DNA of 64,000 nucleotides from Acidithiobacillus ferrianus (GTDB lineage: Bacteria > Pseudomonadota > Gammaproteobacteria > Acidithiobacillales > Acidithiobacillaceae). Position numbers and translations under genes: made by a program. The stretch is from NCBI RefSeq assembly GCF_010378095.1, contig NZ_WNJL01000050.1:1-64000 (forward strand). The letters are read 5' to 3'. The notes beneath the pieces were generated by a model. The model was not told where the DNA came from. It made no database searches and was given only the letters and a program-made list of their open reading frames with translations. Numbering within the stretch: position 1 is the stretch's first letter; every line of letters starts with the position of its first letter. Below are positions 28,302 through 36,735 of this stretch, piece after piece.

Positions 28302-28405
28302 GTCTCCTGTTGCCGCGCGTATATAGGGGTAGGGGTCTGCGCGATCCCTTGAGCCTGATGGATATTCACCGCAAAGCACCAGCGAGCGCGGAGATCATGC
28401 CATGA
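28298..28405 (+). pseudogene. 35-codon frame in the place of mrdA (PBP2), possible deletion remnant
   Basis: Between mreD and rodA, where mrdA (penicillin-binding protein 2, about 600 residues) usually lies, there is only a 35-codon frame. Its ATG overlaps the mreD stop and its stop overlaps the rodA start, both by the four-base ATGA arrangement used between coupled genes. It has a basic, PBP2-like N-terminal stretch (RVYRGRGLRDP) and an unrelated short end. The simplest reading is an in-frame internal deletion of mrdA that kept both ends; a genuine small protein or an assembly loss is possible. Confidence 0.45.
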
Positions 28406-29496
28406 GTTGGCGGACGCGCATACTGCATCCTTGGCAGGCATTGGACCCGGCATTGATGACCGGCATCGTCCTCCTGATGATCATCAGCCTCGCAGTCCTG
28501 TATAGCGGCAGCCAGGAAAGTATCCGCGTCGTCCTGGCCCAGCTCGTGCGCTTTGCCGTTGGTATCAGCGTCATGGTGGCGGTCGCCAATACGCCGCCTG
28601 AACGGCTCCGCGCCTGGGCACCCGCGTTGTACGGCGTGGGCGTTATCCTGCTGGCCATCACCCTCGTCGCGGGGAAAACCAATCTCGGTGCGCGCCGCTG
28701 GCTGGGTGTCGGCTCCCTGACGTTTCAGCCCTCGGAACTCATGAAGCTGGCTTTACCCCTGCTGCTCGCCTATTACTACGCTCAGCAGGAAAACGTCCGG
28801 CATTGGCGTTCGGCAGCAGCGGGCTTTGTACTTATCGCCATCCCCTTTTTACTGATCGCCAAGGAACCGGATCTGGGTACCGCCGCACAGATTGGTGCGG
28901 CGGGGATTTTCATGATGTGGCTGGCAGGGGTACGACGCCGCTGGTTCATTGGCCTCATCCTTCTCGCGGTAGTGAGCGGGCCGATACTCTGGCATTTTCT
29001 GCACGGCTATCAGAAAGAACGCATCCTGACCTTCCTAGACCCCCAACGCGACCCTCTGGGGGCCGGTTACCACATCATTCAGAGCATGATTGCCGTGGGT
29101 TCCGGCGGACTGTGGGGAAAAGGCTGGTTCAATGGTACCCAGGTCAATCTCGATTTTCTGCCGGAAGCGCAGACCGACTTCGTTTTTGCCGGATTTGCCG
29201 AAGAATTTGGCCTGATCGGCGTCCTCGTGCTCCTTTCCACCTACCTGTTGATCATATTACGTGGACTGGTGATCGCCTATGAAAGCCGTGATCCCTTTGG
29301 TCGCCTGATCGCGGGCACCCTGAGCCTGACATTCTTTCTCTATATTTTCATTAACATGGGTATGACCACCGGGATACTTCCGGTGGTCGGTGTCCCTTTA
29401 CCGCTGGTAAGCTACGGGGGCACTGCCATGCTGACCTTCATGATCGGTCTGGGCATTCTCATGTCGGTACACGCTCATCCACGCTTGCACGAATAA
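28402..29496 (+). CDS. rodA: rod-shape peptidoglycan glycosyltransferase RodA (MrdB)
   Basis: A 364-residue SEDS-family membrane enzyme with about ten helices, polymerising lipid II for side-wall growth. Family marks include LGARRWLGVG, the FQPSELMK segment, KEPDLGTA, QTDFVFAGFAEEFGL with the catalytic-region acidic residues, and the final GVPLPLVSYGG. Normally works with PBP2, which is missing from its usual place here. Confidence 0.95.
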   Translation: MSWRTRILHPWQALDPALMTGIVLLMIISLAVLYSGSQESIRVVLAQLVRFAVGISVMVAVANTPPERLRAWAPALYGVGVILLAITLVAGKTNLGARRWLGVGSLTFQPSELMKLALPLLLAYYYAQQENVRHWRSAAAGFVLIAIPFLLIAKEPDLGTAAQIGAAGIFMMWLAGVRRRWFIGLILLAVVSGPILWHFLHGYQKERILTFLDPQRDPLGAGYHIIQSMIAVGSGGLWGKGWFNGTQVNLDFLPEAQTDFVFAGFAEEFGLIGVLVLLSTYLLIILRGLVIAYESRDPFGRLIAGTLSLTFFLYIFINMGMTTGILPVVGVPLPLVSYGGTAMLTFMIGLGILMSVHAHPRLHE

Positions 29497-29638
29497 TGCG
29501 ACGAAACACCCGACAACAAACCGCCGCATCAGCCTTTGTCCATCTTTCCCGGCATGGCTTTCTGTCCGCGCGCCGTTATAATCCGGAGTCGTACAAATGG
29601 CAGAAAGCACCCATCAGCACCTCCACTGAGGACCCCTC

Positions 29639-30805
29639 ATGATCGTCCGTACTTCCCGTATCGTTCGCCTGCTTTTTCTGGTCACCGGCTTATGCTTGGC
29701 CCCTTGGGCCGTTGCCGCCGTGCCCACCCCATTGCTGCCGACACCGCCCGCACCAGCCTTACCCGCCATCGTCAGCTATGTGCTCATGGACTACGATACC
29801 GGACAGATCATCGCGGCAAAGAGCGAGAACCTGCGGCGAGCACCCGCCAGCCTGACCAAGCTCATGACCACCTATCTGACCTATCAAGCCATTCAGGATG
29901 GCACCCTCACCTCTCAGGAAAACATCCCGATCTCCAATACGGCCTGGAAGACGGGAGGGTCCAGCATGTTCATCCAGCCCAACACCCCGGCCAATGTCAA
30001 TCAATTACTGCATGGGTTGCTGATCGATTCGGGCAATGACGCGGCTGTGGCCCTTGCCGAAGCGGTAGGGGGCAGTCAATCCGGCTTCGTCACCCTGATG
30101 AACGACATGGCCATGCGCCTGAATCTCCGTAACACCCACTATAGCAATGTGGATGGCCTGCCTGACAGCGACCTGTACACCACGGCGCTGGACGTGGCGA
30201 AGCTGTCACGGTCATTGATTCGGCAATTTCCGCAGGTCATCCAGATCACCCAGCAGAAGTCCTACACCTATAACGGCATCACCCAGCGCAGCTGGAATCC
30301 CGTACTCTTTCGCGACCCCACCGTGGATGGTCTGAAAACCGGCCTGACGAACGCTTCGGGCTATTGCATCGATGCCACGGCCATGCGGAATGGTCGCCGC
30401 CTAATCGCCGTCGTTCTCGGTGGACCGAGCTGGGCCGGTAGCACCAATGCCGTGGAAGCCCTGCTCGACTACGGCTACCGCTTTTTCATCGATCACCCGG
30501 TCTACACCGCCGGTCAAAAAGTGGGGGAGATCACCCGCGGTGACTGGTCCCCCATGCACATTCCCGTCGGTGTCCAACAGGCAGTGGATATCACCGTGCC
30601 CAAAGGCCACTTTTCCGAATTGCAGCGCGCGATGATCATCGCGCCCAAGGTACAGGCGCCATTCAAAAAAGGGCAGATCGTTGGGCAACTGGTCTTCCGT
30701 CTGGACGGCAAGGTATTAAAATCCGTACCCATCGTCGCGCAGAGTGCGGCAACGAAAGCCGGCTGGATGGCACGTCTCTTTCACGAGATCCGCAGCGCGC
30801 TCTGA
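29639..30805 (+). CDS. dacC: D-alanyl-D-alanine carboxypeptidase (PBP5/6 family)
   Basis: A 388-residue secreted serine peptidase that trims pentapeptide side chains of peptidoglycan. Signal peptide of about 27 residues (ending AVAA), then the three active-site motifs: S71-x-x-K74 (SLTK), SGN at 131-133 and KTG at 233-235. The C-terminal beta domain ends in an amphipathic stretch (MARLFHEIRSAL) that would lie on the outer face of the inner membrane. A consensus TATAAT at 29577-29582, 57 bases upstream, could be the -10 element. The dacC/dacA symbol is by family, not certain. Confidence 0.92.
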   Translation: MIVRTSRIVRLLFLVTGLCLAPWAVAAVPTPLLPTPPAPALPAIVSYVLMDYDTGQIIAAKSENLRRAPASLTKLMTTYLTYQAIQDGTLTSQENIPISNTAWKTGGSSMFIQPNTPANVNQLLHGLLIDSGNDAAVALAEAVGGSQSGFVTLMNDMAMRLNLRNTHYSNVDGLPDSDLYTTALDVAKLSRSLIRQFPQVIQITQQKSYTYNGITQRSWNPVLFRDPTVDGLKTGLTNASGYCIDATAMRNGRRLIAVVLGGPSWAGSTNAVEALLDYGYRFFIDHPVYTAGQKVGEITRGDWSPMHIPVGVQQAVDITVPKGHFSELQRAMIIAPKVQAPFKKGQIVGQLVFRLDGKVLKSVPIVAQSAATKAGWMARLFHEIRSAL

Positions 30806-31076
30806 GCACGGGCGCGCGAGGACGAATCCGTACACAGATTCCGCGCTTTCCGGGCCATCCTGCGGATGGGGGCTTCACCTCGAGCGGAGGAAGACTTACC
30901 ATGACGGCATGAAGATGCTTCGCGGCGACCTTGTCCCGCGATACATCGACCCGACCACCCGCGGGGCGCACCGCAGAAAACCCTGGGTGCGGGCTGGAAG
31001 GGTCCGGCACCTGCATATCCGGCCATCTCCAGGGCGGGCCGCGCGCGGCGATGACACAAGAGGATGATGAGACGCT
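30806..31076. other. gap between carboxypeptidase gene and DUF493 gene; nothing convincing
   Basis: 271 bases. A frame from about 30907 encodes 52 Arg-rich residues with no recognisable features. A tiny ATG frame after a GGAGGAAG motif stops after three codons. In many proteobacteria a D-amino-acid aminotransferase gene lies here, but none is present. Confidence 0.3.
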
Positions 31077-31343
31077 ATGGAAACACCCAGAAATCCAGCG
31101 GCGGACTTCCCGCACCTGCACCACGTCAAAGCGATTGGCCAGCACCCAAACCTGCTTGCGGCGGTGCAGAAAGCCATTGCGCCTCACGCGCCGGATCTGC
31201 CCGGCACGGCCTTCTCCTGCCGGCCCAGCAATCAGGGACAGTATCAAGCGGTGACGGTTTCCCTGGAGGTCGACAGTCATGAGCATCTGTTGGCGATCTA
31301 TACCTCCGTCCAAGAAATTGACGGCGTGATTCTTTGCCTATGA
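31077..31343 (+). CDS. ybeD: YbeD/DUF493 family protein
   Basis: An 88-residue ACT-like small protein of the family commonly found just before lipB. The VTVSLEVDSHEHLLAIY strand-helix and the VQEIDGVILCL end fit. Function is not settled for the family. Its stop overlaps the lipB start as ATGA, implying coupled translation. Confidence 0.85.
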   Translation: METPRNPAADFPHLHHVKAIGQHPNLLAAVQKAIAPHAPDLPGTAFSCRPSNQGQYQAVTVSLEVDSHEHLLAIYTSVQEIDGVILCL

Positions 31344-31978
31344 ACACCCCTATTCTCGTGCGCTGCTGGCCAGGGCTACTCCCCTATTTCACGGTGCTCG
31401 ACGCCATGCGCGAATTCACGGCCCAACGGGACGCGAACACTCCCGATCAAATATGGCTCCTACAGCATCCGCCCGTCTTCACATTGGGGCGAAATGCCGA
31501 TGCCGCGGACGTCATTGACCCCGGCCCCATCCCGGTCATCCGCAGTGATCGCGGCGGCAAAGTCACCTATCACGGGCCTGGACAATGGGTGGTCTACCTG
31601 CTCATCGATCTACCACGCATGGGTATGCATGTCCGCGGGCTGACCACGGCCATGGAACAGGCCGTCATTCACCTGCTTCGGCAACACGGCGTCACGGCGC
31701 ATACACGTCATGGCGCCCCGGGGGTCTATGTCGAAGCCGCCAAGATCGCCTCTATCGGTCTGCGCGTCCAGCACGGGCGCAGTTACCATGGGCTGAGTCT
31801 GAATACCGAGATGGATCTGCGCCCATTCCAACGCATCCACCCCTGCGGTGTGGCCAACCTCGCCGTGACGCAGGTGCATGACCTTTGCCCCGACTGGTCC
31901 AGTCGCGACATCGCCGAGGCACTGATGGCCGAACTCGCTGCCAGTCTCCATCGCCCCTTACAAAAAGGAGGGGCCTGA
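31340..31978 (+). CDS. lipB: octanoyl-[ACP]:protein octanoyltransferase LipB
   Basis: A 212-residue cytoplasmic enzyme moving octanoyl groups from acyl carrier protein to lipoyl domains, the first step of endogenous lipoate synthesis. RGGKVTYHGPGQ is the family signature, Lys135 and Cys169 (HPCGVAN) are the catalytic pair. The start at 31340 overlaps the previous stop; a TTG six bases upstream is less likely. lipA follows immediately. Confidence 0.95.
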   Translation: MNTPILVRCWPGLLPYFTVLDAMREFTAQRDANTPDQIWLLQHPPVFTLGRNADAADVIDPGPIPVIRSDRGGKVTYHGPGQWVVYLLIDLPRMGMHVRGLTTAMEQAVIHLLRQHGVTAHTRHGAPGVYVEAAKIASIGLRVQHGRSYHGLSLNTEMDLRPFQRIHPCGVANLAVTQVHDLCPDWSSRDIAEALMAELAASLHRPLQKGGA

Positions 31979-32932
31979 ATGGAACCCCGACCAAGCCCCT
32001 CTCCGGCCGAACGCGGTGCCCAAAAAACCGCACGCAATCCCATTCCCATCGTACCGGTGGCTGCGGAACGCCTACCCAAGCCCCAGTGGCTACGGGTGCG
32101 CTCGCCCCTGTCCCCGGAAGTGGACCGGCTCAAAAAGGTCCTGCGGGCAGCGAACCTGCACACGGTCTGTGAAGAGGCCTCCTGCCCCAACCTCGGTGAA
32201 TGCTTTGGCGGTGGAACCGCGACTTTCATGATTCTCGGAGACCTCTGTACCCGTCGCTGCCCCTTCTGCGATGTGGCCCATGGCCGCCCGCAGCCACCGG
32301 ACCCACTGGAGCCTGCCCATCTCGCTCAAACCGTCGCGGCCATGGAACTGCGCTTCGTGGTCGTCACCTCCGTGGACCGCGACGATCTGCGCGATGGCGG
32401 CGCTGGCCATTTCGCCCAGGTTATCGCCGCCCTCCGCGAAAGCTGCCCGAAACTCCACATAGAAATCCTCGTACCGGATTTTCGCGGGCGGGTGGAAAAG
32501 GCCCTGGCCGCGCTCCACGAAACGCCACCCGATGTTTTCAATCACAACCTGGAGACGGTGCCACGCTTGTATTTGCAGGCCCGGCCCGGTGCGGATTATG
32601 TCCACTCGTTACAACTGTTGACCGCCTTCAAAGCACGGCATCCGGCGATACCCACCAAATCCGGGCTCATGCTTGGCCTGGGCGAAGAACTCGACGAAAT
32701 TCGGATGGTGATGCAGGACTTGCGCCGTACGGGATGTGAATTGCTCACTCTCGGCCAGTATCTGGCGCCGTCCCGCCATCACCTACCGGTCGCGCGCTTC
32801 ATTCCACCCGAAGAATTCCGACAGTTGCAGCAGGATGGCATGGCCATGGGCTTCCGCCACGTCGCCAGCGGCCCACTCGTACGCTCCTCTTATCACGCCG
32901 AGCGCAGCTTTCACGAAATCAACAGGGACTGA
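31979..32932 (+). CDS. lipA: lipoyl synthase LipA
   Basis: A 317-residue radical-SAM enzyme inserting two sulfurs into protein-bound octanoate. The auxiliary cluster cysteines are C64, C69 and C75 ([12 protein letters not shown]), the SAM cluster C90, C94 and C97 (CTRRCPFC), and the C-terminal RSSYHAE with the serine ligand is present. It starts directly after the lipB stop. This LipB/LipA pair should serve 2-oxoacid dehydrogenases and the glycine system, separate from the LipS1/LipS2/Lpl set near sHdr. Confidence 0.97.
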   Translation: MEPRPSPSPAERGAQKTARNPIPIVPVAAERLPKPQWLRVRSPLSPEVDRLKKVLRAANLHTVCEEASCPNLGECFGGGTATFMILGDLCTRRCPFCDVAHGRPQPPDPLEPAHLAQTVAAMELRFVVVTSVDRDDLRDGGAGHFAQVIAALRESCPKLHIEILVPDFRGRVEKALAALHETPPDVFNHNLETVPRLYLQARPGADYVHSLQLLTAFKARHPAIPTKSGLMLGLGEELDEIRMVMQDLRRTGCELLTLGQYLAPSRHHLPVARFIPPEEFRQLQQDGMAMGFRHVASGPLVRSSYHAERSFHEINRD

Positions 32933-32946
32933 ACGAGGTCCAGGGT

Positions 32947-33759
32947 ATGCTGCTACGCTATACCACCATGTTGACTCTGGCCTCAGCATTGCTCCAGCCA
33001 CCGGGTATTTTGTTCATTCTCGCGGCCATCGGCTGGCTCGCCGAAATGATCGGCTGGCGTTATTTCGGGCGAGTCCTGATCCTGTTCGCCCTCAGCACAC
33101 TCTATTTTTTCTCCACCGCGGTGGGCACCCGACTTCTGCTCCTGCCACTGGAAGACCGCTATCCGCCGCTAGCACACCCGCTGCGGGGTGCCAACGCCCC
33201 CCAGGCGATTGTCGTGCTGGGTGGCGGCGAAGTGATGCAATCCCCGGGCACGTCGCGTGAAACGGCCAATGCACGCACCCTGGTGCGGTTGATGGCGGCC
33301 GCCCAGCTGGCGAAAAACACCGGGCTCCCGTTGGTGCCCAGCGGCGGGGTACCGCGGCTGGGCGCTCCTCCCGAAGCCGTCACCATGGAACACATCCTGC
33401 GCCAGAACTTCGATGTACGCAGCCCCATCTGGCCCGAGACCCGCTCCTATAACACGGCCGCCAATGCCGCGGATAGCGCGGCGCTGCTGGCGCAACATGA
33501 CGTGCGGCGTATCTATCTGGTCACTTCCGCACTGCACATGCCGCGCGCGGTCACCTGGTTCCGTCATTCCGGCCTACAGGTGATCCCGGTACCCACCGAC
33601 TATCGCCTGGACCGGAGCAACGGTCTGAGACTCGATAGCTGGCTACCGCGCGCCATCTACCTGGAGACCAGCAGCGAGGTTAGCCACGAATATCTGGGGT
33701 TGCTCTGGCTATGGTTCCAGGAACAGGGTATCGGGAGCGGTCACCTCACCCGTATATGA
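32947..33759 (+). CDS. YdcF/ElyC-like DUF218 membrane protein
   Basis: A 270-residue protein with two N-terminal membrane helices (about residues 9-30 and 40-62) and a DUF218 domain (IVVLGGGE, later SRSYNTAANA-type and TSALHMPRA motifs). ElyC is linked to undecaprenyl-phosphate and envelope integrity in enterobacteria. The SALHMPR motif is the conserved core. It begins 14 bases after lipA. Confidence 0.85.
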   Translation: MLLRYTTMLTLASALLQPPGILFILAAIGWLAEMIGWRYFGRVLILFALSTLYFFSTAVGTRLLLLPLEDRYPPLAHPLRGANAPQAIVVLGGGEVMQSPGTSRETANARTLVRLMAAAQLAKNTGLPLVPSGGVPRLGAPPEAVTMEHILRQNFDVRSPIWPETRSYNTAANAADSAALLAQHDVRRIYLVTSALHMPRAVTWFRHSGLQVIPVPTDYRLDRSNGLRLDSWLPRAIYLETSSEVSHEYLGLLWLWFQEQGIGSGHLTRI

Positions 33760-33773
33760 TCACGGCATGACTT

Positions 33774-34862
33774 TTATGGTGCCTGGTCCGGGAAAGTCAC
33801 CTGGACATGCAGATGTTCCTGATCCACGGAATCCGCCAAGGGCAACGGCGGCGGCACCGCGGCGCCATTTGCCGACCGCCCATAGGGTGCATAGGCATAG
33901 GGCTTCGCCGGAAGGGCGGTGGAGAGCATGGCCAAGCTAGGCGTGTCCACCCCGACGGGCAACGCTACGGTGTCGTGCGCCGCCACGAGGTGTCGGACCC
34001 GGGTCCAATCTATCGCCTGATCCACATGGTTCCGCGCCATGAAGGACTTGATCGCCATCACGGCACGCTGCAGATCCGGCATGCCTTCCTGGTGATAGGC
34101 ATGCATCGGCTTGTAAGACTGCAGGTAGATTTGCCCGTTGCGCACGCCTACCAGATTGGGTTGATCGATAATCCGCACCGGCGTCCCCACTGGAATCATG
34201 GGAAACAACTGGGCGACATTTTCCGGATACATTTGGAAACAACCCTGACTGGCACGCATGCCAACCCCCCAAGGATGGTAAGTGCCGTGGATGAAAATAC
34301 CGGAGAGTCCGGTCTCCATGGCCAGTTCGCCCATGGGGTTGCCCGCGCCGGGGGGCCAGTACCACGGGATGTCCATATGAAATTTTTTCTCAAACCAGGC
34401 ATGAATGTTTTTGGGGACATTCCAGGCCGGCATCTTGAATTTGGCCACGATCCGAGTGGTCGTCAGGCGCTCCTTCCAGCCCGGCAGAAAGACCCCGACA
34501 GGGTAGGTATAGACCACGCGATCATGCGCTGGAAAGTAATACAGTCGTCGCGCCGGAATATCGACGACGACCCCCGTCCACGGCCCTGGCGGCAAGACAT
34601 ATTCCGCCGGGATGATCACCTTGCTGGCTTGACCGGGAAGCCAGGGATTAATACCGGGGTTGGCCGCGGTCACTTGATTGTAACCCAAATCATAGAAGCG
34701 CCCGATATCCAGGAGGGTGTCGTCGCGGTGGGTCGTTACCGCCTTGAGCGCACCCACCACATTGCCGTGAGCGGGCAAAGCATACACGCTGGCCTCCGAG
34801 ATGGACGCACCGCACCCCACCAGGGTCGCCAGTAGCCAGATACCTGCTTGTTTTCTCATCAT
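33774..34862 (-). CDS. L,D-transpeptidase (YkuD domain), probable lipoprotein
   Basis: A 362-residue exported protein. LVGC at 14-17 forms a lipobox, so it may be lipidated at Cys17. A LysM-like region (residues 45-85, with IGRFYDLGYNQVTAANPG) precedes the YkuD catalytic domain, with His192 in IHGTYHPWGVG and Cys208 in ASQGCFQM. The usual family ending is SxGC followed by I or V and R; here it is GCFQ, lacking the arginine. It should form 3-3 crosslinks or attach protein to peptidoglycan. Transcribed towards the preceding gene. Confidence 0.85.
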   Translation of the reverse strand: MMRKQAGIWLLATLVGCGASISEASVYALPAHGNVVGALKAVTTHRDDTLLDIGRFYDLGYNQVTAANPGINPWLPGQASKVIIPAEYVLPPGPWTGVVVDIPARRLYYFPAHDRVVYTYPVGVFLPGWKERLTTTRIVAKFKMPAWNVPKNIHAWFEKKFHMDIPWYWPPGAGNPMGELAMETGLSGIFIHGTYHPWGVGMRASQGCFQMYPENVAQLFPMIPVGTPVRIIDQPNLVGVRNGQIYLQSYKPMHAYHQEGMPDLQRAVMAIKSFMARNHVDQAIDWTRVRHLVAAHDTVALPVGVDTPSLAMLSTALPAKPYAYAPYGRSANGAAVPPPLPLADSVDQEHLHVQVTFPDQAP

Positions 34863-35196
34863 TTAATTTCCTGTTTGCGGCACATCGAAAAATCCATATC
34901 GCGGCTTGCCCCACGGCTGCGTTGGCGGTGTCTTGCGTTAAGGCCATAATCATAAGGGAAAAGGAGGCGCGGATGGAATCACCACACCTGCCGGTGGAGG
35001 CCTTGCCCACCCTTTTTGCGGGATACACCGCAACCGTTCACCTGTCCCCATCCGCGGATGGTTCCAGTGCGAAACGCCCGCATGCAATCGCCAACCTGTT
35101 CACACATTGACAGTGCCGCAAAAACGCCTAACTACTGGCTTGCTTGGTAGTGGTAGAACCGTAAAATAATGCATCACCCTGAAACGAGCCTTCCGC
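34863..35196. other. intergenic region between L,D-transpeptidase and FimV-like gene
   Basis: 334 bases between divergent genes. It contains one short plus-strand frame with a strong ribosome-binding site (34973-35110, listed separately). No clear terminator or tRNA was seen. Confidence 0.4.
34973..35110 (+). CDS. possible small protein, 45 residues
   Basis: A 45-codon frame with a full AAGGAGG (34961-34967) six bases before its ATG, better than that of many neighbours. The product is mildly hydrophobic around ALPTLFAGYTATVHL and has no membrane helix or cysteine. It could be the truncated start of a longer gene or a real small protein; the family is unknown. Confidence 0.35.
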   Translation: MESPHLPVEALPTLFAGYTATVHLSPSADGSSAKRPHAIANLFTH

Positions 35197-36726
35197 ATGG
35201 AACTGCCCCGCAGTAGCCTGATTATTATAGTCATCCTCATAGCATTGGTGATAATCACCGGGCTCTGGAAAGTCTTGCACGAACGCCGCTCTTCCCATTC
35301 CAGCGGCATGGCGACCCGGAAGACCTCGCGTAAGGGCGACAGACACCATGCCGAGACAGGCACGACCAATCACGATGCCGCATCCCCCTCCTACCCGGAC
35401 ACATTCACCTACTCGGACGCCTCCACGCGCATCGAGGAGGTCAGCATTCTGGACGAGGTGGATATCTATCTTTCTTACGGCCACTTCGATCAGGCGGCCA
35501 CCTCCTTACGTTGGTACGTCGACCATAATCCCAAAGATATCCCGCAGATGCGGCGCCTGCTGGCAATTTATCGTGAGATCCCGGATATGGATCGCTTTGG
35601 TGAAGTACTTGAAAAACTCTATGATTCCGGGGCCGTTGTAGGCCAGGAGGCGCGCGACCTGGTCCTTGCAGGGCTTCACTTGGATACCCAGAATCTGCAG
35701 TTGCGTGTGCTTGCGGAAAATTTGGGGATGAGCGGCGCGCAGATCGAAGCGGAAATCACCCGCCTTACGCACGCATCGAAATCCGCAGTCCTGGATTCAT
35801 CCTCCTCTGCGCTCAGTAGTGCGCAAAGGGAGTTGAAGCAAGCGATCGTTCACCCGGAACCCCTGGATCTCAGCGATCTCCACCTTTCGGGATTCGCATC
35901 GAAAACCAAGGCACCGACCGATCACACCGCCGCCGGGGCCATGGCGGAAACCAAAAACCTACTGCTCGTCGGGCCAGCAGATATCGCGCCCTTGAACAGC
36001 AGGGAATATGAGACAGTGGCCAGCCTGATTTCCCCCCTGAGCGCCGCAGGGCATTTGCTCGCCTGCAATCAAAACGAGGAAGCCGAACGGTTACTGCGCC
36101 GCAACCTCATTCTTGAGCCGCGCAAACTCGCCCTGCATGTCACCCTGCTGGAGATGTTATATCACCAGCGGCGCAGTACCCACTATGCGGAAGCCCTTCT
36201 CCAGCTCTATATCACCTTGTGGGGCGCCGGCAGTGCCTTGCGCCTGCGCCTGCTCCGCCATGGACAATCCTTGGGCGAACACGCCCTGTGGTCTTCTCTC
36301 GCAGACAGCGAGGGGAATGAGGCCACTCTCGCATCACTGGCGGAACAATACGGGCTTTACGTACCGATCACAGCCATCCCCTTGAGTAGTCCGTCACTGG
36401 TATTGGAAGTGGTGCGCCGCGATCATCAGATCATTCCGAAAGACAGTAGCGACAGCATTCTCACCGAATTCAATCAGCTTCTCGAGTACGGCCAGGTCGA
36501 TGAAGCCGTGGATCTCCTGGAAGAGGCCACCTTGGCACAACCGGGCCACGGCCTGTACTACGGCCCACTGCTGGAAATGTACGAACGGATGGATGCAAAC
36601 CTGCGTTTTCCCCAGTTCATCAAGAAGATACTGGGCAAAGATACCCAGCCCAATGACGAAATCATGCGCCAGATGTTCGATCTTGCCGAACGCCTTCAGC
36701 GCCGCCCACAACGACAGGTCATTTAG
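35197..36726 (+). CDS. FimV-like membrane-anchored TPR protein
   Basis: A 509-residue protein with one N-terminal membrane helix (about residues 7-25), a low-complexity basic linker, and helical repeats. The segment DEVDIYLSYGHFDQAATSL near residue 90 and a similar one near 430 (EFNQLLEYGQVDEAVDLLEEA) match the TPR/FimV C-terminal pattern of polar-hub proteins. It lacks the long periplasmic LysM part of FimV. It begins a group with an MglA-like GTPase and roadblock proteins, suggesting a role in cell polarity or surface motility, by inference. Confidence 0.6.
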   Translation: MELPRSSLIIIVILIALVIITGLWKVLHERRSSHSSGMATRKTSRKGDRHHAETGTTNHDAASPSYPDTFTYSDASTRIEEVSILDEVDIYLSYGHFDQAATSLRWYVDHNPKDIPQMRRLLAIYREIPDMDRFGEVLEKLYDSGAVVGQEARDLVLAGLHLDTQNLQLRVLAENLGMSGAQIEAEITRLTHASKSAVLDSSSSALSSAQRELKQAIVHPEPLDLSDLHLSGFASKTKAPTDHTAAGAMAETKNLLLVGPADIAPLNSREYETVASLISPLSAAGHLLACNQNEEAERLLRRNLILEPRKLALHVTLLEMLYHQRRSTHYAEALLQLYITLWGAGSALRLRLLRHGQSLGEHALWSSLADSEGNEATLASLAEQYGLYVPITAIPLSSPSLVLEVVRRDHQIIPKDSSDSILTEFNQLLEYGQVDEAVDLLEEATLAQPGHGLYYGPLLEMYERMDANLRFPQFIKKILGKDTQPNDEIMRQMFDLAERLQRRPQRQVI

Positions 36727-36735
36727 GAATTGATC

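Noticed and set aside
30907..31067. Arg-rich plus-strand frame between the carboxypeptidase and ybeD
   Set aside because: Low-complexity composition, poor start, no recognisable family; insufficient support.
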